Below the pieces are notes generated by a model that saw only the letters and a list, made by a program, of their open reading frames with translations, did not search any database and was not told the DNA's origin. A DNA stretch of 64,000 nt, taken from contig OX485809.1 of NCBI GenBank assembly GCA_950295325.1, positions 24,628,144 through 24,692,143 on the forward strand, in the 5' to 3' direction. Position 1 is the first letter of the stretch. Each line of letters starts with the position of its first letter. A program made the position numbers and the translations under genes. Shown here piece by piece: positions 1 through 11,400 of the stretch. The DNA comes from Polytrichum commune (Eukaryota; Streptophyta; Polytrichopsida; Polytrichales; Polytrichaceae).

Positions 1-1431
1 GCGTGCAAGACCCACAATGTTTCTGGAAATTTCATCATCTGTGGCCAACGTGGTCTCTCGGAGTTTAGCCATCATACGCTCCTTCTGCTCCTTATATTTA
101 GGGTCAATGAGCGAAATACGCATATGCTCAGCCATCTCATTGACAGGAATAAGCTCATTCGTGATAGGTGACACAACATATTTAAGTGAATCCTTTTCTG
201 CAGCAAGCCGCTCCTCAGGCCGTTTCCATCCTGTAACAATTCTCAATGGGGTATCATCCTCCTCTTCCTCAGGTGGCTGAGGAGGTTGCGACAAATCATC
301 AGCAGCCCCACCGTTGCTATCTGATATTGTAGTACCCTTCATACCTTCTTCCACCATCTGCAATTCCTCCTCATCCATATCCATTTCCATCTCCTTTCCT
401 GCTTCCGTTGCCTCTTCCTCTTCTTCATCAGCAGCTGCCTTACTCCTCCTAATAACTTCCTCAAGAGTCATAGGTTGGGGCAATTCCTCGTCTTCCTCCT
501 CAGCAAATTCAATCGTCTCAACTACAACAAAATCATGCCAATCAATCAACGCCATTTGCAGCCTTTCCTGCTCAATCTCATCCTCAGCTTTTTGTCTCGC
601 TCTCGCTTGCGACCGTTCCCACTCCAACCTATGTAGACATCGCTCCAAAACCCCTGTCTTATCTTCCACATCCTTCTTCAATTTATCCACCAACCCTTTA
701 GGTGGCATAAGTACTTTCGAATATGCATCCGCCAACGCAGTGAAAAATGTGAACATGCTATGCGCAGGTTTCAAAAAATGGAACTGTGGATTCGCATGCT
801 CCCTGCTGGTTAACCCAGTAAGAAAATTCTTCCCATTCCGGGCGACATATTGAGCTGTGAGTTTTATGATATCCAAGTCCACAGGAGCATAAGATTCAGG
901 TAACCGTACAGTATACATCTCAGGCTCCGGAGGCTCCAACACCTTACCTGGAATTTTAACAGGAGCTTCCGTAGCAATAGCATCCGCTTGCTCTTGTGCA
1001 GATGGTAATTGTGTTCCATCCTCAACCTTTGGAGGACCACCAGCTGCAGGAGCACCTCCAGCAGGCGCGGCAAGCTGCACTTTAAATTCGCTAACCCTAT
1101 GTTGGTAGTAAGCGTGGTATGGATCGGTTGAATTCAGAAAGTTGAACTTCACATTGTTCTTCTCGTTGGCGAGAATTCTCTTCTCGAATTCGGGTCCGTT
1201 TCTCGCCACAAACTGTGCAGTCTTGTCCACAATGCTGCGAATGTCTGGCGGCGGGTGAATCATCCCAATTGTCTTTGTCTGAGTTGCTACTGTCGGAGCT
1301 GCTGGTTTAGGGTTTACCACCACTGCCTCCGCCATGTCTTCATCGGAGGGCACCACTTGCGACTCCGGTAACACTCCTAGCCCTCCCTCTGGGGGTGCTG
1401 GCAATGCCAGCACCTCCCCTATCCCCGGCAT
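1..1431 (-). CDS. SF3A1: Splicing factor 3A subunit 1 (SF3A1/PRP21-like), 5' part
   Basis: SF3A1 is a subunit of the SF3a complex of the U2 snRNP and helps recruit U2 to the branch site in the nucleus. The minus strand is open from 1431 to the left edge, 477 codons without an intron. Two SURP modules are visible: about residues 65-112 (IVDKTAQFVARNG, then FNFL..TDPYHAYY) and about 187-232 (LTAQYVARNGKNF, then FHFL). An IDWHDFVVVETI block (about 296-307), an acidic stretch (about 332-365) and a GWKRPEERL block (about 401-409) follow, all typical of plant SF3A1. The C-terminal ubiquitin-like domain would lie outside the window. The upstream in-frame ATG at 1431 is preferred because its LALPAPPEGG...LPESQV leader resembles plant orthologues as I recall them; an internal ATG at 1335 is the alternative. 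Family assignment is very secure, the start less so. Confidence 0.95.
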   Translation of the reverse strand, partial: MPGIGEVLALPAPPEGGLGVLPESQVVPSDEDMAEAVVVNPKPAAPTVATQTKTIGMIHPPPDIRSIVDKTAQFVARNGPEFEKRILANEKNNVKFNFLNSTDPYHAYYQHRVSEFKVQLAAPAGGAPAAGGPPKVEDGTQLPSAQEQADAIATEAPVKIPGKVLEPPEPEMYTVRLPESYAPVDLDIIKLTAQYVARNGKNFLTGLTSREHANPQFHFLKPAHSMFTFFTALADAYSKVLMPPKGLVDKLKKDVEDKTGVLERCLHRLEWERSQARARQKAEDEIEQERLQMALIDWHDFVVVETIEFAEEEDEELPQPMTLEEVIRRSKAAADEEEEEATEAGKEMEMDMDEEELQMVEEGMKGTTISDSNGGAADDLSQPPQPPEEEEDDTPLRIVTGWKRPEERLAAEKDSLKYVVSPITNELIPVNEMAEHMRISLIDPKYKEQKERMMAKLRETTLATDDEISRNIVGLAR

Positions 1432-1641
1432 CTCTCTACGTTTTCAGCGACCACTACTAACACGACTCAAAATGCTCCCGATGTATCAACCAAACCTAAC
1501 GAACACACAAGAAAAATTGAGCGAATGTAAGAGAATCGAACCTGTACAGAGAAAACAGAGACAACGATGATGCGGGCATGAGCCCGGAGAAGGACGGGAG
1601 AGAGAGAGCTTCGAAGTTCCAAGTTTCTGTGCGAAAACGAG

Positions 1642-1666
1642 AAACCCTAAGCTCACCCAAACCCTA
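1642..1666. promoter_or_regulatory. Two telo-boxes upstream of SF3A1
   Basis: AAACCCTA occurs at 1642-1649 and again at 1659-1666, about 210-235 bases upstream of the SF3A1 ATG. Telo-boxes of this sequence are known in plant promoters of translation and growth-related genes. A TACAG|G acceptor-like site near 1530 on the minus strand would allow a 5'-UTR intron. The function here is inferred from motif and position only. Confidence 0.45.
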
Positions 1667-1859
1667 CATACCTCGAGTTCCCCCTCTTTGCCTTCTCTTC
1701 CCTCGCCTTTGTTGTTTCACATCCCAGCTCAGCTGCCACCTAGGATTTTCCAGGGTGGTGCAATATGACACCGTGGAGTGCAACCACATGACCGGAAGTT
1801 TTCCAAAAAATGAGAGAACACTCATTCATTGTGATGGAGAAGTAAACGAATAGTGGAAA

Positions 1860-4385
1860 ATCAGCTTGGACTTAAATAGTGTGGGTCACATTAATTTCTT
1901 ACTCAAGGTAGAATTACTGTGGGTCCAAGGCCCTAGGTCTTCCCTTAAGTCTTTCATGCAGACTTCCAACCAACATCTTAATTACATGAATCAAATAATC
2001 ACCTTACATCAAGAGTAGTATAAAGACAAATAATAATCACCCCTGTTCATTTTTTAGGAATCCAATTATTGTGACCCAAGCTTGTTTTCTACTACCAATT
2101 TGGCGTGAGTTGAAAATTAACGTGACCCACATAAATCCTCGTTACGGAAATTAACGTGGGCTCTTAAAAAATTGTTGTTGTTCAAAGTAAGAGGACTATT
2201 TAGTGTAGCTCCCTACAACATGAGAGGTAAGGCAATGGTGTGGACTTTGGACTTGTCAATATTTTTTTAATTCAATTTTGAATTTGAAATCTCCTGCAAC
2301 AAGACAAATTATATGGCAAAGGAGAGGCATTGTAAAGCTTATGAGCACTATTATATATAAATCCTCAAATTGGAGAGGAAGAATAGGGATTGAAAGAAGG
2401 GAACATTCTCACTGGACATTTTGCTTTGTGATGTGAACAAGGTTCCCACGTTGGCATAAGAAGGCCATCCTTGTCTATGGCTCGTGTGATATGGCCATGA
2501 TAAATAATTAGCCCGAAATGTTACCACGTGGTAATCTTACATTGGTTGAACACATGGAATTACAATATGCCAAGAGAAAACATGATGCATGAAGCACCTT
2601 ACCATATTTGAACATAGTGGAGATCCAAAAGTCAGTCTAGTTGGGGTCAAATTGACTTTAAACTAAGTACGTATAATATGTGTGTGTGTGAAAACCTTTA
2701 GTTTATCAGATTGCAGCTATTTCGAGAAACGTGTAATGTAATGCGAAAAGGAGAGAAAACCCATTGTTCTTACACACCCCATCTCACATGCTACCTAGGG
2801 CTTCAAAGGGTAGCGAGGTGTCCATAGTCAATCATGTCCACTTGACCGTTCAATAGGTATTTGTAATGTTAGAGAGAGAGAAACTCCGGTCTACAAGGGG
2901 CCGGCGTGAATAAAGTGTCCGTTCGTAATGCCAATGAACCCGATGGCCACTGGACAAGGGGACACTGGGACAATACTACTCTCCCCTTTCGAGGATGGAC
3001 ACTATAGTGACACACTATACTAGTTCCTAGCTAGCCACTAGTGCCTTGAAGATACCGGACATGGTATCCCCCCAAAGGGCTTTGAGGTACCCATACAACA
3101 AGGTCCAAGGACCCCCCACCATGGTTGGGTGGACTAAGGTGGTGAGCACCACGCCGGCATGGGGAATAGAACCCACAACCTCCTCATTGGGGGTTGTAAT
3201 GCTAACATCTATGTTTTTCAAGCGACGGAGCTAAGGTTTATGTGATGGTGGCTTGAGATTGATTACCCCTCATAAGAGTTTTGACAAGTATTGTAGCCGA
3301 TAATCAACATTCAAACGAGCGGTTATAGGTTAACCTATAGATTGCTTGTTAGTTCCCCTAAAATCTGCCTCTACAAAATTTGTAGCAATTTTTGTATTTA
3401 TGAATCAAAAAATAATAATTATTCTTGAAAATTGTTTCTCTTTACCAAAAAAAGAATCCTCGATTATTACTCTGCTTGAACAAATGCAAACCCTCTTATT
3501 TTATTGGATATAGATGCCTCAACATTTAATTTAGGGATCTTAACACATGTATATTTTTAGCTCTAGACCCATTAGCTCTCGTAGGATACAAAACACACAA
3601 TTAGTGTGTGATTATTAGCAAATTCAAACCATGTCCATAGCTAGTTTCCTTATAATTAGGTGTAGTTACCTTCACTTTGACTAGGACTTTGCAACTCACA
3701 TTTCTTCAATATCCACTTCTCATTTGTTGAATGAAAACGTCTCTTGCACTCCACTCTCGAGGCCGATTCAATGTTTTCCCCCATGGATTGCCACCTTTCC
3801 AACTAAAAGCCATTGACACACCACTTCCTATTGGTTCAAAGCAATAACGTCTCAAGCTTACTCTCTCTAGCTTGTTACAAACCCCTTATTTGCCTTACTT
3901 GTATTTGGAGCATTATTTTATATACTTTCATAAACATCGAATTATTACATCAAATATGAAATTTATGTGGTGGACTTTGGAAGGTTTTGAAGTGGTCGGA
4001 GATTAGGCTTGAGAATTATTCCATTGATGGTTCAATGGTTGTTTAGAGTTCTAAACGCGGTGGTCTAGGAAAAGGGGTTGGTGATAGTGTTGAGAGTGGG
4101 AAACAAGAGCTTGTACTCAAACAATGGGAAACAAAATCGAAAGGGTTGTGAGTTGCAAAACCCTAGGTTTATGTGAAGACACGTAACCCTTAAGTGGCCA
4201 AGGGGGTAAGGAGGTGCTAGAGGCCGAAGATGATCTTGCTTTATATTTAGGTCATTTTGGTCACTTCCTCTATATAAAAATTGGTGGATTCACTCGGAGC
4301 ATTTAGCAAACTCTAAAACCTTTATACCTACTAGCACAAAATATTACGCCAATTGTTATATTATATTGAACCACCCCCACCTCAA
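1860..4385. other. Spacer between SF3A1 and TYW gene, no gene seen
   Basis: This is an AT-rich spacer with only short open frames and no recognisable protein. A relatively GC-rich patch at about 2880-3240 carries a CCACCATGGTTGGGTGG core near 3117. That core resembles the CCACTATGATTGGGTGG core of the repeat seen at 6535-6925, 51650-51925 and 57430-57815, so the patch is probably an old transposon fragment. Confidence 0.5.
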
Positions 4386-4562
4386 CATAACATTATTCAT
4401 ATCCATAATTGTATTGATATTATGTTTTGTGGGATTGACAATATTTTACAAAATTTTCCTAGAGATTCCCCATTTCAGACTTAATGTGGGGACTGCCCAA
4501 GAATAGTTTGTGGAGTACTATTAATCCCACAAAACATTATTATGGATATGAATAAAGTTATG
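4386..4562. mobile_element. Fold-back MITE, CATAAC type, copy 1
   Basis: The termini are inverted: CATAACATTATTCATATCCA at the left and TGGATATGAATAAAGTTATG at the right. A second inverted block, TGTTTTGTGGGATT against AATCCCACAAAACA, lies inside. The whole 177-base segment could fold into one hairpin. A related copy lies at 31891-32030. There is no coding capacity, so it would be mobilised in trans. The superfamily is not resolved because no clear target duplication is visible. Confidence 0.7.
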
Positions 4563-5207
4563 AAGTTATTACACTTGTTGTATTGCATGCATCACTTCCA
4601 ATACTTTTTTAAGAGCATTACACCATATATGGTATCCAGTGCATGTGCACTCTTGGCAAATGATCTAAAGTAGATGTTTAGAGGCCTAGTATTATCACGT
4701 CCAATAATTGTCATCATGACACTATTTGTAAACATATGTAGCTTCTTGAAGTGGGTAACTATTTATCGTATGATGTTTAATGTAGCACATTGCACTGCAT
4801 GAGATGAAAATTTCTCATTTTTAAACTGCAAGAGGAAAACATCATTTTAGCATACTAACGTCAAGTGTCATGTTTTCACACTTATCGTCAACTTTGCTGA
4901 CCATCAATGTAACCTAAGCATGGACATCATAATATTATTGAGCATACTAAACCCAAGATATTAGTAAGCACACTAGAACACCAAGTGTCACGAGGCTACA
5001 CTAACAATCAAGTTGTTGGCCATTAGTGTAACCTAGCATACGCCTCATAATAGGGTAAGTGACACTATTACACACGTTACACTATATACTATAAAAATAG
5101 TACCTACCTATTTGAAAACAATTGATGAGGTGGCCCCACCCAAGTGCAAAGGAAGGAGTTCTCTCCTTGAACGAGGTGCCCATGACTCTATGTTTTCACC
5201 CTAAAAC

Positions 5208-5367
5208 CTGATTGGATGTTTGAAATCCCAGGTTTTAGACCCTTCGGGTTTTCCCAAAACCCTGGATCGAGGTTTTGGGCCAAAAATCTGATTGGATGTG
5301 GGGAAACCCCAGGTTTTAGGCCCTGGGGTTTTTCTAAAACCCTGGATTGAGGTTTTGGGTTTGACTG
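5208..5367. repeat. 80-bp tandem duplication just upstream of TYW gene
   Basis: Two adjacent copies of an 80-base unit (5208-5287 and 5288-5367) share CTGATTGGATGT, CCAGGTTTTAG, AAAACCCTGGAT and GAGGTTTTGGG. They end about 120 bases before the TYW start codon, so the duplication is probably in the promoter or the 5' UTR. Confidence 0.8.
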
Positions 5368-5485
5368 GGTTTGTGGCTTTGGGGGTTTGCTTAACCCTCA
5401 GAGGGGGAGGAGGAGTAGTAGTTGCGTCGAGGACTGGATTGTGGAGTTTGTGCTGTGTTGGTTGTTACGAAGGAGTGTTCAAGAG

Positions 5486-8400
5486 ATGGCGAGCTTTGAA
5501 GCGCGGAAGCATGCTGTGCTAGAATCCCTAGCTTCAGATGTAAGAGACAAATCTCGGGCTGGGGGGGTGGATGCTCCCATCGCGGATCTCATTCATCGTA
5601 TTAACCAGCACCCTTTCTTCTTCACCACAAGTTCTTGCTCGGGACGTGTCTCTATTTTCTCCGAGGCTACCCCGAAGTCGGCGTCTGTGTCTGAAACCGC
5701 TGATGATGCCTGTGTGGAGGCCACAGCAAATGGTGCTGTGAAAACAAAGAAGAAAGGTGGAGATTGGGTGTATGTCAGCCACGAGACCGCCTCAGAGGAT
5801 GAGGTGAGTCATTATTATTCTTCCTTCAATCGAATGCCAACAGACATTTATGCTTCAGTTTTCTGACCTTGTTCTGGATTTTTAGGTTACCTCCAATTTA
5901 GTAGGCACCAATACTAGTTCATGGATGGGCTGAATTTTTTTGATGAAATTATGTTGGGCCTGTATCAGCCTCAGCTAAATTCTCATGATTAGGGTTACAT
6001 GAGAATCTGCAGACTAAAAAACATCATCTACATATACACAACTTAGGATGCTGTGTAAATGAGTTGTGGTTCGGTTCCACTTTCAATTACGACTACTATT
6101 TTTTTTTTGGTTTACACATAACTGCTCTTGTACAAACGTTTATACATTCTAGTGAAAAGGTTGTCTTAGAGTTATTGCCTCCTACTAACCCTCTCCCATG
6201 CTTTCGCCTTGGAGTTCTCTCCCGGTGCCACATAGTCACTACAACAAAATAGAGCCAAAGATAGTGAACTAGAAAGTAAGAAAGATGACACCTATGCAAT
6301 GAACGGGGAGAACCAACCGTTAGCTACAGATGAACCGGTTGAGATTGAGAAATAACCGGTTCAAGATCAGAACTTCAGGAAATCTACTGATCATTTTAGA
6401 GGATCTATAGAATATACCTCAATTTCATAAAAACCGAAAGATCACAACATGTAACCGGTTGGACTTGGAAACACTAGGATTTTGATCGATTATGCCCAAA
6501 AATCTTCCCGGACACTGGACACTGCACCGATGTTGCCACCGGTGCAAATTTATGGTGTTGCTTCATTTTTGAGTTCGTCCAAGTCTATACATAATCCCGG
6601 AAATAGACATCACCGAAATTAGAGGGCCCCAAAAGACTCCTTTGAAGGTGAACACCTTGAATGGATTGGCACGGGCAAGCTGGCCTGCACCTATCTATCT
6701 CCTTCAAGGGCAAGCCCCTAGGTTCCAATATGGTTGGTTGAAAACTATGTGGTTTACCTGGATACCCCCACTATGATTGGGTGGACCACAGGTGGTAGGG
6801 GACACTGGAAATCAAGTGCTCAAGTGCTAGGAAGGCTACCCAGCCGAGTACTATTCTGGCCTTATGGGATCTGGGTTAAGGCCTTGGATTCAAGCCACCA
6901 ATTTGCACCAACACTTCTGCATTAATGAGCTTGGATTTGTTAAATTCTTCTGGGCTTGATTCACACCCCCCCCCCTCTCAGCTAATTTTCTAAATTAGGG
7001 TTTAGTGAGAACCTGCAGACTTAAAACGTCATTTAGACAACTTTGTTACTGAATCAGGTCATGAATGACTCCTATATATATCAATGTTGGCAGGTGATAA
7101 AGAATGTTCAAGACTACATCAAAACGATGGAGCATGGGCTTCTTGTATTTCGATATGAGCCGTTTATACTTGCGCTTGAGTGTCGGACTCCCGCCTCTGC
7201 ACAGATTCTTGTTACATGCGCCCTCTCAGCCGGTTTTCGAGAATCAGGTATTTTATTTATTTATTTCCTCTCTTTCTCTTGCTACAATCACAAGTCCCTG
7301 AAAATGAGGCTGCACCTCACAAAGTGGTGAATACAAGTCACCGATCTTTAATTCCTTTGGTGACGGAGCGTCACATGAAGATTGTCGAATTTCTGTATAT
7401 GACTCTGTCCTTGAGGTGATTATCATGAGCTCACAGTATATCTTGGCAAGCAGGTATTACGGGAATGGGGAAGCGCAATATTGTAGGAGTACGTTGTTCA
7501 ATACGAATGGAAGTTCCAATTGCTCAATCTGGGCACCTGTTGGTTTCTGAAGAATATTTGCGATTTCTGACAACCTTAGCCAACCAGAAGATGGAGCTGA
7601 ATAGACAGCGCACAGATACTTTTTTGACACGATATATTGATCAAGTTACTCCCAGTTCCTTTTCCATGGCTTTTGATCACACACCGTCTCTGGCGTCACT
7701 CTTGAATAATCTGTGTTTCTGATATATTATCTCTTACATGAGGATAAAGAGTATGGCCTGTTTATGAGTACATTTTCCCATCTGGCTGAATTAAGGTTAG
7801 CTTTACCTTGAATCATCCAAGGGCTCCTCAAGATGTAGGTTCAATGTTCTCATTTGTCCATTTGTTCTGTTGTGCAGGTTGAGGCTTGTGGTTTAAAACC
7901 ACTTTCAGAGCTGGAAGGTGGTTTAATCATTGGAGAAAGTTCTCACAGGCGTTTGCAGAATGAAGACTTGTCAATAGATTGTTTGGAAACGGAAAATTGT
8001 CCTAGTCGTCGACAGTCTGAACATCCTGGGGGAAAAGAAAGCAAGAAGAAGCTCTCTGCACTCAAGGGCAGACAAATGAGGGTACTAGCACGTGTCAGGG
8101 CACTTGAAGAACGATTACTTCTTACAACTGGGCCAGTTGGTGCTGGAGAATTTAAAGCAGGAGCTGTAGAAACATCCTGTAGTAACACCTGCAGTGTACA
8201 CCCTGTTATGTTGGGAGGTGATGAAGAAGCAAGTGGTATACCAATTAGTAAACTTGAGTTCAAGAACAGGGTTACCAAATGCACTGACTCGAAGATAAGC
8301 AATCAGACTAGTCCTCATTGGCCAGAACAGGATCATCCAACAACACATGGTACACCCACTCTCTTGTAACCTAAGATTTCCTAGTGTTAGAGTTATCCTT

Positions 8401-11400
8401 CAACTCAACATGACTTGTGGTCAGGAGTTGGCACAAGACCTTCCATGTTTGGTAAGTTTCTGGTGCATGCTTGGAGGTAGTGTGGAGGTTTGAACTAAGG
8501 ACGTTCTACTTCTAGTGTTATCACTTCTGTTTCCCCAGAGAGTATCAGAAGAGTTTCTGTATCACAAAATTTCCGCTTGAATTTAGCCTGATTAAAATTA
8601 TGCTGAGTAGAAATTATGGGTGTACTTACAGGACGGGGCAAATCTGATGGGTGCAGTTTACCAGCTGCTCATCTAACAGTGGAGGGGGAGGCAATCAAGC
8701 ATTTACATTGCTGGAGCCACTCAGCTGTGGCCATTACATCAATTATTGGAGAACCTTCTCTTTTAGTTCATGGTGGCTTTGGAGGCCAAGGTCGTCACGC
8801 ACGGCAAGGGACATCATTGGTCCTCAAACCATTGACTGGAGGGTTGAAGTATCTGAAAACACTCTATTCACGGCCGCCACGAATGGCTCACGTTGCACTT
8901 CAACTCGGTCACAACATGATAGTTATTGGAGGAAGACAAGATCCAAGTACATGTTTAGGTGATGTGTGTGTCTTAGACGTAAATACACATACCTGGCATT
9001 ATCCAACAGTGACTGGTCACCATTTCCTACCAAGGTACAGCTTTCCTTCCTCCAAGTCGTATTGATTTCAGATCTGATTGAATTTTATATTGTGAGTGGT
9101 AATTGTTAATAATCTGATAATTTAAACTGTGGGGGCATGGCTATGGCTAGATTGTTCCCCTGTATGTTCGCTTAAATTGACTGTTGGATGTATGGGTCAT
9201 AAGATGACTTGTAAATTCACTACTGGTCTTTGGATCCTTTATGAGGTTGCACTCGACCATTGAACTGCTTCTTTGTGTAGATGCCTTTAATGCTAGACAC
9301 TTTTCAGTGAATACATTCAGTTCCAAAATATTTAGAATACATGCACTCCAAGTGTTTTTAGAGTTAATTTTTGTTCCTGGGTTTATCTTTTGTTTGTGAA
9401 ACTTGTTTGTTTTCACTTCGCTGTAAAATTGAACCTGTGGACCTTTTTTGGGCTTAAGTTTAACAATTTTTAGTATTGAAGAAAATAACTGCTCAATCTT
9501 ATGGTAGAAGTAGAGTCATGATAATACTATAAATAGAGTAAATCCCCATAAGTTTCTCAAATTATTAGCTTAAAGAACACATTCTTTTCTTTCAGCTGTC
9601 GACATCATGGTGCACCTGCATAGATGGTTGCATGGTTGCATGGTTGCTGACACTCTTACCTGGTCTGACGATCTAAAGGCAACAGTGTGAGAATATGTTG
9701 AACCCAACCACCCAACTGATCACTTTATTTTGCTTTTGTTACAGACATAGGCATGCTGCAGCAATGGTTGGCACCAACATATATGTCTTTGGAGGCATTG
9801 GTGAAAATTCTATTTTAGGAGATCTGTGTATACTCAATTCAGATTCCTGGGAATGGAAGGTTATGAAATGTGATGGTCAATTACCATGTCCACGACACTC
9901 ACACTCGTTAGCAGCGATTGGTCAGAAGCTTTATCTTTTTGGTGGTCGGGATGCACGGAGAGCATTAGGAGACTTTCATATCCTTTGTCTCAAAACAAAG
10001 ATTTGGACTGAAGTAAAATTATCTGGGGATCTTTCTGCTCCACGATTCTCACATTCTATGACAACCGTAGGCAAGTGGTTGGTGGTTTTGGGAGGATGTC
10101 CGATTGCTAAACATGGCACTGATCTCATTCTGTTTGATGTGGAGCATATGGTTAGTAAAAGAATTAGCCTCATGCCAGCATTAAGTGATGTGTTATTGGT
10201 GAGACACTCTGCCACTTTTACAGGCACAAAGCTGGTGATCATTGGTGGTGGGGCAGCTTGTTTTGCTTTTGGTGCAAAGTTTAATCCTCCTTTCTCAATA
10301 GACCTAGAACCAATTTTGAAAGATGGGAATAGCACAACCATGATAGATATTACTACAGGTGCAGGCCGGTCCAGTAATAGCCTGGAAACACCTGGGGTAA
10401 GCTTATTGGTCAATCGCCAAAAGAATGGAGATGCAGAAAGCACATGGGTATTGATATTGGACAAGAAGAGGGCAAAGATTGGGAAGGATGCTTTGAAGAA
10501 TGTAGGTTGGTTGGATCAAACCAGAAAACCTAAAGTACTGAAGGAAGGCTCTCATGTTGCATTTCCAATATCAGAGACAGGAGCCTTATTTCTGCAAGAC
10601 ATGGCCCCAAATTGTGCAGCAACATCTTGTCAGAGGCCGTCAAATGGATCTAATCAGGCTTCTCTTCAAGAACTTCTCCTGAAACTGGTCGCATCTGGGG
10701 GTGAGGTTGTGGAGATGCAAGTTGCAGATGCGACAAAACGCCCGATCTCTCCACTATCAACATTGGAGACAGATGTGTCTAACCTACTCCAGGAGGTAGG
10801 ACTGCCAAAAACACTTCTTGAAGAATTACCCAAGAGGTATGCTCTATGTAGCATGCAACATCTTTGCACTTAATTAGGCATCACTGCTTGGACTACCTGC
10901 CATGTTGTTTGTGCTAGTCATTGAAGCAGGTCATACAATCCACTTTGGTGTTTCTCTGTAGAGCTTACATGTGACCATACAAAGATTATTATCAACTCTT
11001 AAAAAGTCTTTGAATTGGTGTCTTAGGATGTATTATGATCAGTTGAGGCCCCATACAGTTCACGGTCATGGCCCTTGGCAACAGTGTAAAATGACCCTGA
11101 GGTAGACACTGGCATGGCCCTCCAGTATATCACGTGTTTATCACATATCTTTGTCTGTGATGCTTTATGTCATAGGATTAGGGGTTTAGGGTTCATGTTT
11201 TTTTTACAACTGATCACAGCGTTATTTTGTGTAGGTGGGAGAGGTTGGGTGACATGGCAATTCTGCCAGGAGGTTCACTCAATAGTAGTAGCTGGAGCTT
11301 GATAGGATCCAACCTCTGGACTACAATAGCAGCAGCACTTGGAGTGAAACGTGTAGCCAGACAGGCAAGCACTCATAAACTTCATGTAGAAGCTGAATAT

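Noticed and set aside
314-1073. Plus-strand Ser-rich frame at 314-853 and a minus-strand frame at 864-1073
   Set aside because: Both are shadows of the SF3A1 reading frame, which is open and conserved on the minus strand in another phase.
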